The notes: generated from the sequence alone by a model not told the origin. A DNA stretch of 8,983 nucleotides from JBDSLU01 sp039916225 (GCA_039916225.1 JBDSLU010000243.1:1-8983), one strand, 5' to 3'; positions 1-7,041 are shown, counted from the first letter of the stretch. Made by a program: numbers and translations.

Positions 1-296
1 GTGTGGTCGCCGTGCGAAAGAATGGCACGGATCATCGCCTCCGGGAACCCCTCGGTGCGCAGGATCTCGGCCCCCCGGAAGGGGTGATCCTCGAGGCTCG
101 GGAAGCGCTCGTAATCGAAGTCGTGCAACAGCGCGGTGTTGCCCCAGAACGTCTCGTCCTCGCCGAAGCGGCGGGCATAGCCGCGCACCGAGGCCTCGAC
201 GGCGAGGGCGTGCTTCAGCAGGCTGTCGCCAGTCGTGTAGCTGGTGAGCAGGGCCCAGGCCCGCTCGCGCGGGATCGCGGGAGGTGTATCGCTCAT
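1..296 (-). CDS. HD-superfamily phosphohydrolase, N-terminal part (C-terminus beyond window)
   Basis: The minus-strand frame starts with ATG at 296 and stays open to the left edge, giving 98 complete codons, so the C-terminal part is missing. Residues match the HD metal-dependent phosphohydrolase fold: a first His in LLKHALAVE (about residue 29), the HD doublet in ALLHDFDYERFP (58-59), a DHP (70-72) and AILSHGDH (91-98). This pattern, with ERFP followed by EDHP and a helix ending in ILSHGDH, resembles the small bacterial proteins annotated as predicted HD-superfamily hydrolases (COG2316 type); the substrate is unknown. Members bind divalent metal and hydrolyse phosphate esters, often of nucleotides. 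The gene lies 5 bp after the gltS stop, and a weak Shine-Dalgarno (GGTGA) overlaps that stop, so it is probably cotranscribed with gltS. Family level is confident; a specific function is not supported. Confidence 0.85.
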   Translation of the reverse strand, partial: MSDTPPAIPRERAWALLTSYTTGDSLLKHALAVEASVRGYARRFGEDETFWGNTALLHDFDYERFPSLEDHPFRGAEILRTEGFPEAMIRAILSHGDH

Positions 297-301
297 GGCG
301 G

Positions 302-1570
302 TCACCGATAGAACTGCAGGAACAGCGTGATCAGGATGGCGTTGGCGAAGTCTATGAAGAACGCGCCGACCATCGGCACCACCAGGAAGGCGCGGGGCGC
401 CGGGCCGAAGCGCTGGACCATCGCTTCCATGTTGGCCATGGCGTTGGGGGTGGTCCCGAGCATGAAGCCGACGAACCCGCTCGACATCACCGCCGCCTCG
501 TAGTCGCGGCCCATGACGCGGACCACCACGAACGCGGCGACGAGCGCTACCACTGCGAGCTGGACCGCCAGGATGATCGCCAGCGGCACGGCCAGGCCGG
601 CCAGCTCCCACAGCTTCAGCGACATCAGCGCCAGCGCCAGAAACAGCGACAGCGCGACGCTGCCGAGATCGTCGATCACCTTCTGCGACAGGCCGAACAG
701 GCCGGTCAGGTCGTCGATGTTGCGGATGAGGGCGGCGACCAGCATCGCGCCGATGTAGGCCGGCAGGATGAGAGGGCGTCCGCCGACGGCGTAGATGAAC
801 TCGGGATAGCGGACGTTGGTCTGGATCCACGTCGAGACCCAGCCGCCAATCCACATCGCGAACAGGATCACCACCAGCGTCTTCAGGAGGCCGTAGGCTT
901 CGACGTCCTCGCCGGCTGGCGCGCTCGGCGTGGGCTCCCCCGCCGCCGCTTCGACCACGTGGGCCGCCACCTCGGGCTCGAACGCGCCGGTCGGCGCCAA
1001 CGCCTGGCGCAGCTTGCGCCGCTCGACGAGTGCCGTGCCGAGCGGTCCGCCGATGATGCCGCCGGCGACGATGCCCACCATCGCCGAGGCGACCGCCAGC
1101 GTCGCGGCCCCGGCCAGGCCGGCGGCGGCGAACTCGGGCGCGAAAGCCAGGCCGGTCGCCGGGCCACCGGTCAGCGTCACCGACCCGGCCAGGACGCCCA
1201 TCAGCGGATGCTGGCCGAGGGCCCGCGCCACGCCGGCCCCGACGACGTTCTGGAGCAGCGCGATCACTGACGAGAGCAGGAAGAAGCGCAACACCTGCGG
1301 ACCGCCCACCCGCAGCAGCGACACGCTGGCGGCAAAGCCGACCGTGGTGAAGAACGCGATCATCAACGGCGGCTGGAGGGCCGTGTCGAAGACGATCGGG
1401 GTCCAGTCCGGCCGCCGGATCGCGGTGATCAGGCCGGACACGATCAGGCCGCCGATGACCGGCGCCGGCAGGTTGTAGCGGGTCAGCAGCGGCACGGCGC
1501 GCTTGATGCCGTAGCCGAGGAACAGGACGAGGCCGGCGAAGGCCAGGGTTTGGGTGAAATCGAGGGTCAT
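302..1570 (-). CDS. gltS: Sodium/glutamate symporter GltS
   Basis: A 422-residue inner-membrane protein matching the GltS (ESS) family, which takes up glutamate driven by sodium; the E. coli protein has about 400 residues. Two inverted halves are visible, each with a Gly/Ser-rich re-entrant motif: LAGSVTLTGGPATG (127-140) and GFMLGTTPNAMANM (368-381). Also typical are LPAPVIGGL (34-42), LSLFLALALMSLKLWEL (307-323) and the C-terminal FLVVPMVGAFFIDFANA (395-411). The halves are separated by a hydrophilic Ala/Pro/Glu-rich loop (about 184-225), presumably cytoplasmic. In the second hairpin, residues equivalent to GHCGFGLGATP of the E. coli protein read SGFVGFMLGTTP, so substrate preference may differ somewhat. 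The ATG start is not preceded by a recognisable Shine-Dalgarno. The gene is divergent from the amino-acid permease at 1665 and is followed 5 bp later by the HD hydrolase. Confidence 0.93.
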   Translation of the reverse strand: MTLDFTQTLAFAGLVLFLGYGIKRAVPLLTRYNLPAPVIGGLIVSGLITAIRRPDWTPIVFDTALQPPLMIAFFTTVGFAASVSLLRVGGPQVLRFFLLSSVIALLQNVVGAGVARALGQHPLMGVLAGSVTLTGGPATGLAFAPEFAAAGLAGAATLAVASAMVGIVAGGIIGGPLGTALVERRKLRQALAPTGAFEPEVAAHVVEAAAGEPTPSAPAGEDVEAYGLLKTLVVILFAMWIGGWVSTWIQTNVRYPEFIYAVGGRPLILPAYIGAMLVAALIRNIDDLTGLFGLSQKVIDDLGSVALSLFLALALMSLKLWELAGLAVPLAIILAVQLAVVALVAAFVVVRVMGRDYEAAVMSSGFVGFMLGTTPNAMANMEAMVQRFGPAPRAFLVVPMVGAFFIDFANAILITLFLQFYR

Positions 1571-1601
1571 GCGCGTCGGGTGGGCGTCCGGCGGCGGAGC
1601 G

Positions 1602-1626
1602 CCCCAGGACCGACGCGGCCCTGGGG
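1602..1626. promoter_or_regulatory. Inverted repeat between divergent transporter genes (possible operator)
   Basis: CCCCAGG (1602-1608) and CCTGGGG (1620-1626) form a perfect 7-bp inverted repeat with an 11-bp spacer. It lies in the 94-bp region between the gltS start (1570) and the permease start (1665), directly upstream of a TATATT box. Its size and position fit a dimeric regulator site that could act on both genes, but chance is possible in such GC-rich DNA. Confidence 0.35.
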
Positions 1627-1632
1627 TATATT
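1627..1632 (+). promoter_or_regulatory. Possible -10 box for the amino-acid permease gene
   Basis: TATATT at 1627-1632 is a good -10 match in an otherwise GC-rich spacer and lies 32 bp before the permease ATG, which would leave a leader of about 25 nt containing the Shine-Dalgarno. No convincing -35 is present about 17 bp upstream; that position is occupied by the left arm of the inverted repeat. Tentative. Confidence 0.35.
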
Positions 1633-1664
1633 CCGCATCCTACATCGTAACGAGGGAGCCGAGC

Positions 1665-3158
<1,494 letters not shown>

Positions 3159-3161
3159 TCT

Positions 3162-3205
3162 GCTCGTAGCTTGCTCGGAGCGTGCTCGGAGCTTGCTCCG
3201 AGCAA
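3162..3205. repeat. Four tandem 11-bp units at a convergent gene junction
   Basis: The spacer between the permease stop (3158) and the NUDIX stop (3213) is almost filled by four adjoining 11-bp units: GCTCGTAGCTT (3162), GCTCGGAGCGT (3173), GCTCGGAGCTT (3184) and GCTCCGAGCAA (3195). Units 2 and 3 differ at two positions. The fourth is the reverse complement of TTGCTCGGAGC (3171-3181), so the array is both a direct and an inverted repeat. Confidence 0.8.
3171..3205. terminator. Hairpin between convergent genes, probable bidirectional terminator
   Basis: Two alternative folds share the right arm: TTGCTCGGAGC (3171-3181) pairs perfectly over 11 bp with 3195-3205, and TGCTCGGAGC (3183-3192) pairs over 10 bp with 3195-3204, leaving a very short loop (effectively a 9-bp stem with a CTTG tetraloop). 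The position between two convergent stops fits a terminator shared by both genes. Neither strand has a T-run immediately after the stem; the nearest on the minus strand is TTTTT at 3152-3148, inside the permease 3' end. Classical intrinsic termination is therefore uncertain. Confidence 0.5.
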
Positions 3206-3212
3206 CTTGCAG

Positions 3213-3629
3213 TTATTGCAACGCGCGGGCGATGACGCGGCGGACGGTGTCGGCGAGCGCGTAGCGATCAAGATCGGCCGGATCGGCAAAGACCGCGTCG
3301 GCGGCGTCGTCACCGGCGCGGAGGGTGCCGCCGATCGCCGTGGCGGCGTAGTCGAGCACGACGAAGTGGAAGCGGACGCCGGCCGGGTCGAGGTCGACGC
3401 GCTCGTAGACTTCGAGGAACGCCCCCACCGCGATGTCGAGGCCGGTCTCCTCGCGCACCTCGCGGCGCAGCGCCGCCTCGACCGATTCTCCGAGCTCCAC
3501 CGCACCGCCGGGGATCGACCACTCGCCGGCGCCGGGCGCCTGTCCGCGGCGGATCAGCAGGACGCGGCCGTCGTGAACCACGACAGCGGCGGCGCCGAGG
3601 ACCGGTCGCGCCGGCCTTTCGTGGCTCAT
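3213..3629 (-). CDS. NUDIX hydrolase
   Basis: A 138-residue protein with a complete Nudix box, G-x5-E-x7-REVREETG-x-D: the box starts at GGAVELGE (41-48) and continues with REVREETGLD (57-66), whose glutamates bind the catalytic metal. It hydrolyses nucleoside diphosphates linked to another group; substrates such as ADP-ribose, oxidised dNTPs or NDP-sugars cannot be separated here. GEWSIPGG (35-42) before the box and RFHFVVLDY (86-94) after it are typical of small single-domain members. The start is the ATG at 3629, 8 bp after the tsaD stop, with an AAGG overlapping that TGA as a Shine-Dalgarno. The frame is open much further upstream, but that part is the shadow of tsaD. It is the last gene of the mtnA-tsaD cluster and ends next to the hairpin at 3171-3205. 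Confidence 0.93.
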   Translation of the reverse strand: MSHERPARPVLGAAAVVVHDGRVLLIRRGQAPGAGEWSIPGGAVELGESVEAALRREVREETGLDIAVGAFLEVYERVDLDPAGVRFHFVVLDYAATAIGGTLRAGDDAADAVFADPADLDRYALADTVRRVIARALQ

Positions 3630-3637
3630 CGCGGCCT

Positions 3638-4729
3638 TCAGCCGATCGGCAGGCCGGGGTTGGCGTTGACGTCCCAGCCGGCCGTGACCCCGGCCCGCAG
3701 CTTGCGCAACCCGGCGGCGGCGATCATCGCGGCGTTGTCGGTCGTCAGCGACAGCGCCGGCACGAACACCGGGAGGCCGACGTGCTCGCCGCGCGTCATC
3801 GCGTCGGCGCGGAGCCGGCTGTTGGCCGAGACGCCGCCGGCGATGCCGATGCTCTTCGCCCCGAACCAGCCGGCGGCCTCGAACGTCCGCGTCAGCAGCG
3901 CATCGGCCACGGCGCGCTGGAACGACGCGCACAGGTCGGCCATCTCCGGCTCGGTGAACGGCCGGCCCTGGCGGGCCTGGACGTGGCGCAGCACCGCCGT
4001 CTTCAGGCCGCTGAAGCTGAAGTCGGCGCGATGCTCGAACGCCTTCTCGAAGCCGGCCGGGCGGATGGCGGCCGGGCCCGGCTTGGGGTTGCGGTCCTTG
4101 TGGGTGATCTTGAACCGCGGCAGATCGTAGGCGCGGTCGTTGCCGCCCTTCGATACGCGATCGATCACCGGCCCGCCCGGATAGCCGAGGCCGAGCAGCT
4201 TGGCGACCTTGTCGTAGGCCTCCCCCGCCGCGTCGTCGCGGGTCCGGCCGATCAGGTGGTATTCGCCATCGGCCGGCATCAGGTAAAGGCTGGTGTGGCC
4301 GCCGGAGACGACGAGCACGACCGCCGGCAGCGGCAACGGCCCGTTGTGCAGGATCAACGACTCGATGTGGCCGGCCAGATGATGGACGGCGACCAGCGGC
4401 AGGTCGAGCGACAGCGCCACCGACTTGGCGGCCTGCAGCCCGACGAGCAGTGAGCCGACCAGGCCCGGTCCCTGCGTCACCGCGATCGCGCCGAGATCGC
4501 GCCAGCCGATGCCGGCATCCGTGAGGGCCTGCTCGAGCACGCCGCAGATGTCGCGCAGGTGCTGCCGCGAGGCGAGCTCGGGGACGACCCCGCCCCACTC
4601 ACGGTGCAGCGCGACCTGCGAGGCGATGACGTTGGAGCGAACGCGCCACGGCTTGTCGGGCGCGCCGGTCTCCTCGACGACCGCGGCCGCGGTCTCGTCG
4701 CACGAGCTCTCGACGCCGAGGATGAGCAC
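3638..4729 (-). CDS. tsaD: tRNA N6-threonylcarbamoyladenosine synthase subunit TsaD
   Basis: A 363-residue member of the Kae1/TsaD/Qri7 family. With TsaB and TsaE it transfers the threonylcarbamoyl group from threonylcarbamoyl-AMP (made by TsaC) to A37 of tRNAs reading ANN codons, in the cytoplasm. Diagnostic motifs are all present: LGVESSCDETAAAV (4-17, with Asp11), the metal-binding HHLAGH (116-121, His117 and His121), SGGHT (142-146), DDAAGEAYDK (165-174), FSFSGLKTAV (237-246), GGVSANSRLR (298-307) and TTDNAAMIA (329-337, Asp331). The protein is somewhat longer than the E. coli enzyme (337 residues). The start is GTG at 4729, placed by the conserved N-terminus LILGVESS; a GAGG overlapping the mtnA stop, about 10 nt upstream, can serve as ribosome-binding site. 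It lies 12 bp after mtnA and 8 bp before the NUDIX gene, so the three probably form an operon. Confidence 0.97.
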   Translation of the reverse strand: MLILGVESSCDETAAAVVEETGAPDKPWRVRSNVIASQVALHREWGGVVPELASRQHLRDICGVLEQALTDAGIGWRDLGAIAVTQGPGLVGSLLVGLQAAKSVALSLDLPLVAVHHLAGHIESLILHNGPLPLPAVVLVVSGGHTSLYLMPADGEYHLIGRTRDDAAGEAYDKVAKLLGLGYPGGPVIDRVSKGGNDRAYDLPRFKITHKDRNPKPGPAAIRPAGFEKAFEHRADFSFSGLKTAVLRHVQARQGRPFTEPEMADLCASFQRAVADALLTRTFEAAGWFGAKSIGIAGGVSANSRLRADAMTRGEHVGLPVFVPALSLTTDNAAMIAAAGLRKLRAGVTAGWDVNANPGLPIG

Positions 4730-4741
4730 GGGCGCCGGGCC

Positions 4742-5839
4742 TCAGCTCGCCGCGCCGACCGTCGCGCGTCCGGCCGCGCCGGCCGCCGCCGGAGCCGCCT
4801 CGGCGAACAGCTGCGCCAGGCTGAGCGTGTAGTCGGGCCGGGCGATGCCCTTCTCGGTGATGATCGCCGTGATGTAGCGCGCCGGCGTCACGTCGAAGGC
4901 CGGGTTGCGGACCTTGGCGCCGACCGGCGTCACCTGCGACGGCCCGATGTGCGTCACTTCACGCGCCGGCCGCTCCTCGATGGGGATGCCGCCGCCGTGC
5001 GGCGTGGCGAGATCGATCGTCGAGAGCGGGGCCGCGACGTAGAACGGCACGCCGTTCTCCTTGGCCAGCACCGCCACGCTGTAGGTCCCGATCTTGTTGG
5101 CGGTGTCGCCGTTGGCGGCGATGCGATCGGCGCCGACGACGACCAGGTCGATCAGGCCTTCACGCATCAGCGCGCCGGCCATGTTGTCGGTGATCACCGT
5201 CGTGTCGATGTGGTCCTTGACCAGCTCCCACGCCGTCAGGCGCGCGCCCTGCAGGAACGGCCGCGTCTCGTCGGCCAGCACCTTGATCGTCTTGCCGGCG
5301 TCGACCGCGCCGCGGATGACGCCGAGTGCCGTGCCGTAGCCGGCCGTGGCCAGCGCGCCGGCGTTGCAGTGCGTCAGGATCGTCGCTTCCTGCGGCACCA
5401 GCGTGGCGCCGAAGGCGCCGAGCGCCTTGCAGCTGGCCACGTCTTCGTCGTGGATCAGCCGGGCCTCGGTCACGAGGGCCGTCTTGATGTCGTCGACCGA
5501 CGAGCCGGCCTGCGCCAGCGCCGCGAAGCGCTGCTTCATCCGCTCGATGGCCCAGAACAGATTGACCGCCGTCGGCCGCGTCGCGGCCATGACGTCACAG
5601 GACTTCAGGAACTCGGTCAGGAGCTGGCGGGTCCCGGTGGCCGTGCTCTTCTTGACGCCGAGGGCCAGGCCCATCGCCGCCGACACGCCGATGGCCGGCG
5701 CGCCGCGGATCACCATGGTCTTGATCGCCCTGGCGACCTCGTTGGCCGTCTTGCAACGGACGTAGATTTCCTTGCTGGGCAGCTTCCGCTGGTCGATCAT
5801 CACGACCGCGTCGTCCTGCCATTCAATCGTCGGCAACAT
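4742..5839 (-). CDS. mtnA: S-methyl-5-thioribose-1-phosphate isomerase MtnA
   Basis: A 365-residue protein of the MtnA/eIF2B-alpha-like isomerase family. MtnA converts 5-methylthioribose-1-phosphate to 5-methylthioribulose-1-phosphate in the methionine salvage pathway; some members also act on 5-deoxyribose-1-phosphate. Seen here: RGAPAIG (45-51), ILTHCNAGALAT (154-165, catalytic Cys158), VVGADRIAANGDTANKIGTY (234-253, catalytic Asp238) and PFYVAAPLSTID (265-276). The last 20 residues are an Ala/Gly-rich tail that probably lies outside the fold. The ATG at 5839 gives the usual N-terminus but has no Shine-Dalgarno; a TAGAAT box only 9 nt upstream suggests a nearly leaderless transcript. tsaD follows after 12 bp. 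No other methionine-salvage gene (mtnP, mtnK, mtnB-D) is in the window; the phosphorylase at 7338-8162 is of the purine-nucleoside type, not MtnP. Confidence 0.96.
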   Translation of the reverse strand: MLPTIEWQDDAVVMIDQRKLPSKEIYVRCKTANEVARAIKTMVIRGAPAIGVSAAMGLALGVKKSTATGTRQLLTEFLKSCDVMAATRPTAVNLFWAIERMKQRFAALAQAGSSVDDIKTALVTEARLIHDEDVASCKALGAFGATLVPQEATILTHCNAGALATAGYGTALGVIRGAVDAGKTIKVLADETRPFLQGARLTAWELVKDHIDTTVITDNMAGALMREGLIDLVVVGADRIAANGDTANKIGTYSVAVLAKENGVPFYVAAPLSTIDLATPHGGGIPIEERPAREVTHIGPSQVTPVGAKVRNPAFDVTPARYITAIITEKGIARPDYTLSLAQLFAEAAPAAAGAAGRATVGAAS

Positions 5840-5848
5840 ACGGGACAG

Positions 5849-5854
5849 ATTCTA
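5849..5854 (-). promoter_or_regulatory. Possible -10 box of mtnA
   Basis: On the minus strand TAGAAT occupies 5854-5849, with 9 nt between it and the mtnA ATG (5839). Transcription would then begin about 3 nt before the ATG, and no Shine-Dalgarno is present, which would make the message nearly leaderless. No -35 match is seen at the usual distance, so the call rests on the -10 and its position. Confidence 0.4.
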
Positions 5855-5862
5855 CCCGGATG

Positions 5863-5889
5863 GCGGCGGTTCCCCTCAGCAACCGCCGC
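5863..5889. promoter_or_regulatory. 9-bp inverted repeat upstream of mtnA
   Basis: GCGGCGGTT (5863-5871) and AACCGCCGC (5881-5889) pair perfectly over 9 bp around a 9-nt loop. It lies in the 148-bp gene-free spacer between cdd and mtnA (5840-5987), just upstream of the TAGAAT box. It could be a terminator for cdd read-through, an operator, or both; there is no T-run after the stem on the minus strand. Apart from this and the hairpin at 5981-6001, I see nothing identifiable in the spacer. Confidence 0.4.
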
Positions 5890-5980
5890 GGACAGCCCTT
5901 GGCGCGTCGGGCTGTTATTTGCCGACACGCTCGCGCGTCGACCGGACGATGGCTCCGGACTCCGTCCTCGCCATTCGTCT

Positions 5981-6001
5981 CGCCGCGCTATGCGCGCGGC
6001 G
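5981..6001 (-). terminator. GC-rich hairpin at the cdd stop codon
   Basis: CGCCGCGC (5981-5988) and GCGCGGCG (5994-6001) form a perfect 8-bp stem with a 5-nt loop, and the cdd stop TAG (5990-5988) falls in the loop and stem. The strong stem at the gene end suggests a transcript-end structure; no T-run follows, so it may not terminate without help. Confidence 0.35.
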
Positions 6002-6413
6002 GCGCCTCAGGCGGGCTGCCTAGTAGGCTGGCGTCGAACGGGTGCGGAAACAGGACCGCCAGCTGATGCCGGGCGGCCACCACGGTTTCGTTGGCCAGCA
6101 CGACCTCGACGTCGCCGCAGAACTCCCAGAGGAGCTGGCGACAGGCCCCGCAGGGCGGCGTCGGGCTCTCGGTCGCCGCCACCACGACCACCCGCCGGAA
6201 GCGCCGGTGGCCCTCCGACAGCGCCTTGAAGAGCGCGATCCGCTCGGCGCAGACGGTCAGTCCGTAGGTGGCGTTCTCGACGTTGCAGCCGGTGACGACG
6301 ACGCCGTCGGCGGTCTCGAGCGCCGCGCCGACGGCGAAGTTCGAGAACGGCGCGACCGCGAAGCGGCGGGCCGCCCGGGCGGCGTCGACGAGCACGGCCT
6401 CTTCGATTGGCAT
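5988..6413 (-). CDS. cdd: Cytidine deaminase
   Basis: A 141-residue small-type (homotetrameric) cytidine deaminase, which hydrolytically deaminates cytidine and deoxycytidine to uridine and deoxyuridine in pyrimidine salvage. Evidence: APFSNFAVGAAL (21-32), GCNVENATYG (42-51), the zinc/catalytic CAE (Cys55, Glu57) and PCGACRQ (87-93, Cys88 and Cys91 as the other zinc ligands), so all active-site residues are intact. ATG at 6413 is chosen because it yields the normal N-terminus (PIEEAVLVDAARAA); a longer frame upstream overlaps the antitoxin gene and shows no resemblance. This ATG is only 2 bp after the TAG of the antitoxin gene, so translation is probably coupled and cdd would be part of the toxin-antitoxin transcript. 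The C-terminal 20 residues are Pro-rich and variable. It fits the nucleoside-uptake genes further upstream (7338-8983). Confidence 0.96.
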   Translation of the reverse strand: MPIEEAVLVDAARAARRFAVAPFSNFAVGAALETADGVVVTGCNVENATYGLTVCAERIALFKALSEGHRRFRRVVVVAATESPTPPCGACRQLLWEFCGDVEVVLANETVVAARHQLAVLFPHPFDASLLGSPPEAPPRA

Positions 6414-6415
6414 GG

Positions 6416-6616
6416 CTATCCGGCGCGCCGAATCCAACCGAGCAGCGCGGCGCGCATCGCCTGGTGGAGGTTCATCCCCTTGGCGCGGGCCTGGGCGTCC
6501 ATCCGCATCCACAGCGCCTCGGTGAGCCGCACGGACCGCACGGTGGTCGGCCGACTTCCGCCTTTTCGCGGACGCCCCCGTCGCAGGAGTGCGGAGTCCG
6601 TGGCCAACTGCGGCAT
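6416..6616 (-). CDS. brnA: BrnA/CopG-like antitoxin (ribbon-helix-helix), start uncertain
   Basis: The frame encodes a basic GRPRKGG segment followed by TTVRSVRLTEALWMRMDAQA and an amphipathic helix ending in LLGWIRRAG, a pattern of ribbon-helix-helix DNA-binding antitoxins. It lies directly downstream of a BrnT-type toxin, the place expected for BrnA, which neutralises the toxin and represses the operon. The given start is the ATG at 6616 (66 residues), but its Shine-Dalgarno (GGGAG) touches the ATG, which is poor. The frame remains open upstream, with no ATG, GTG or TTG near the toxin stop; the next ATG is at 6817, inside the toxin gene (133 residues, 95-bp overlap). The segment between, including DPLDGLVDFSRFGPARR, resembles N-terminal parts of related antitoxins, so the true protein may be longer or begin at a non-standard codon. 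The stop TAG (6418-6416) is 2 bp before cdd. Confidence 0.7.
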   Translation of the reverse strand: MPQLATDSALLRRGRPRKGGSRPTTVRSVRLTEALWMRMDAQARAKGMNLHQAMRAALLGWIRRAG

Positions 6617-6722
6617 CTCCCACAGGGCAGCGAGCGACGGTCCGCCTGGCTCGCCGGCCCCTGCGAACGCCCGCCGCCGGGCCGGGCCGAACCGCGAGAA
6701 ATCGACAAGACCGTCGAGGGGG

Positions 6723-6989
6723 TCAGTCGCTCTCGTAGCGCGAGCGCTCGTGCGCCGTCGCCCGCCGGGCGCTGATGATCCGGATGACGTCTTGGAGGAC
6801 TTCCGCGTGGACGACATAAAGCAGCCTGCGCCGATACGACTGGCCGATGAGGACGAACCGTTCCGAATGGAGCGCATCCGGGTAGTAGGCACCGAGTTCG
6901 TCGTCGAACGCCGTGGACGCCTCCTCGAACGAGACGCCGTGCTTCCTCAGGTTGGCGACCGCTTTGCGGGCATCCCACGTGAACCGCAC
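6723..6989 (-). CDS. brnT: BrnT family toxin (DUF497, ribonuclease)
   Basis: An 88-residue protein with the full DUF497/BrnT pattern: FTWDARKAVANLRKHGVSF (3-21) followed by EEASTAF (22-28), HSERFVLIGQS (41-51), RRLLYVVH (54-61) and the terminal IRIISARRATAHERSRYE (69-86). BrnT proteins have a RelE-like fold and are ribonucleases that cut mRNA and halt translation when not bound by BrnA. Length is normal for the family and the conserved charged residues are intact, so the toxin looks functional. The start is GTG at 6989, set by the family N-terminus; it has no Shine-Dalgarno, and a TACAAT box lies 5 nt upstream, pointing to a leaderless message. The antitoxin frame continues downstream and cdd follows that. 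Confidence 0.93.
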   Translation of the reverse strand: MRFTWDARKAVANLRKHGVSFEEASTAFDDELGAYYPDALHSERFVLIGQSYRRRLLYVVHAEVLQDVIRIISARRATAHERSRYESD

Positions 6990-6993
6990 GATA

Positions 6994-7008
6994 AATTGTA
7001 CTACAATT
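6994..7008. promoter_or_regulatory. Palindromic operator overlapping the brnT promoter
   Basis: AATTGTA (6994-7000) and TACAATT (7002-7008) form a perfect palindrome around one central base. On the minus strand it contains TACAAT (7000-6995), a 5-of-6 match to the -10 consensus, ending 5 nt before the brnT GTG. An AT-rich palindrome over the -10 of a toxin-antitoxin operon is where the BrnA dimer is expected to bind and repress its own transcription. The surrounding 30 bp are far more AT-rich than the rest of the window. Confidence 0.65.
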
Positions 7009-7023
7009 CAAATACTGGGGACA

Positions 7024-7041
7024 CGCGAGTCAGTACTCGCG
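7024..7041 (-). terminator. Small hairpin at the end of the nucleoside operon
   Basis: CGCGAGT (7024-7030) and ACTCGCG (7035-7041) form a perfect 7-bp stem with a CAGT loop, overlapping the stop codon (7032-7030) of the hypothetical gene. It could separate the nupC-phosphorylase transcript from brnTA, which has its own promoter. No T-run follows. Confidence 0.35.

Noticed and set aside
284..1270. Long plus-strand open frame opposite gltS
   Set aside because: Its translation is an Arg/His/Asp-rich, low-complexity sequence typical of antisense frames in GC-rich DNA, while gltS on the other strand is a clear family member.
1554..1664. Upstream ATG at 1554 as permease start
   Set aside because: It would overlap the start of gltS and lie upstream of the likely promoter; the ATG at 1665 has a clear GAGGGAG ribosome-binding site.
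3207..3221. TTGCA...TGCAA 5-bp hairpin as a separate terminator
   Set aside because: The stem is short and weak and lies partly in the NUDIX 3' end; the adjacent 3171-3205 hairpin is far stronger.
3630..4598. N-terminal extension of the NUDIX protein to a 461-residue fusion
   Set aside because: The added 323 residues are the out-of-phase shadow of tsaD; the Nudix domain is complete from the ATG at 3629, which has its own ribosome-binding site.
4559..6229. 556-codon plus-strand open frame opposite tsaD, mtnA and cdd
   Set aside because: It runs across three recognised minus-strand genes and their spacer, and its product is Arg/Asp-rich with no domain; it is a GC-driven antisense frame.
6414..6623. 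Longer cytidine deaminase starting at 6623
   Set aside because: The added 70 residues overlap the antitoxin gene and are unlike any deaminase N-terminus; ATG at 6413 gives the normal length.
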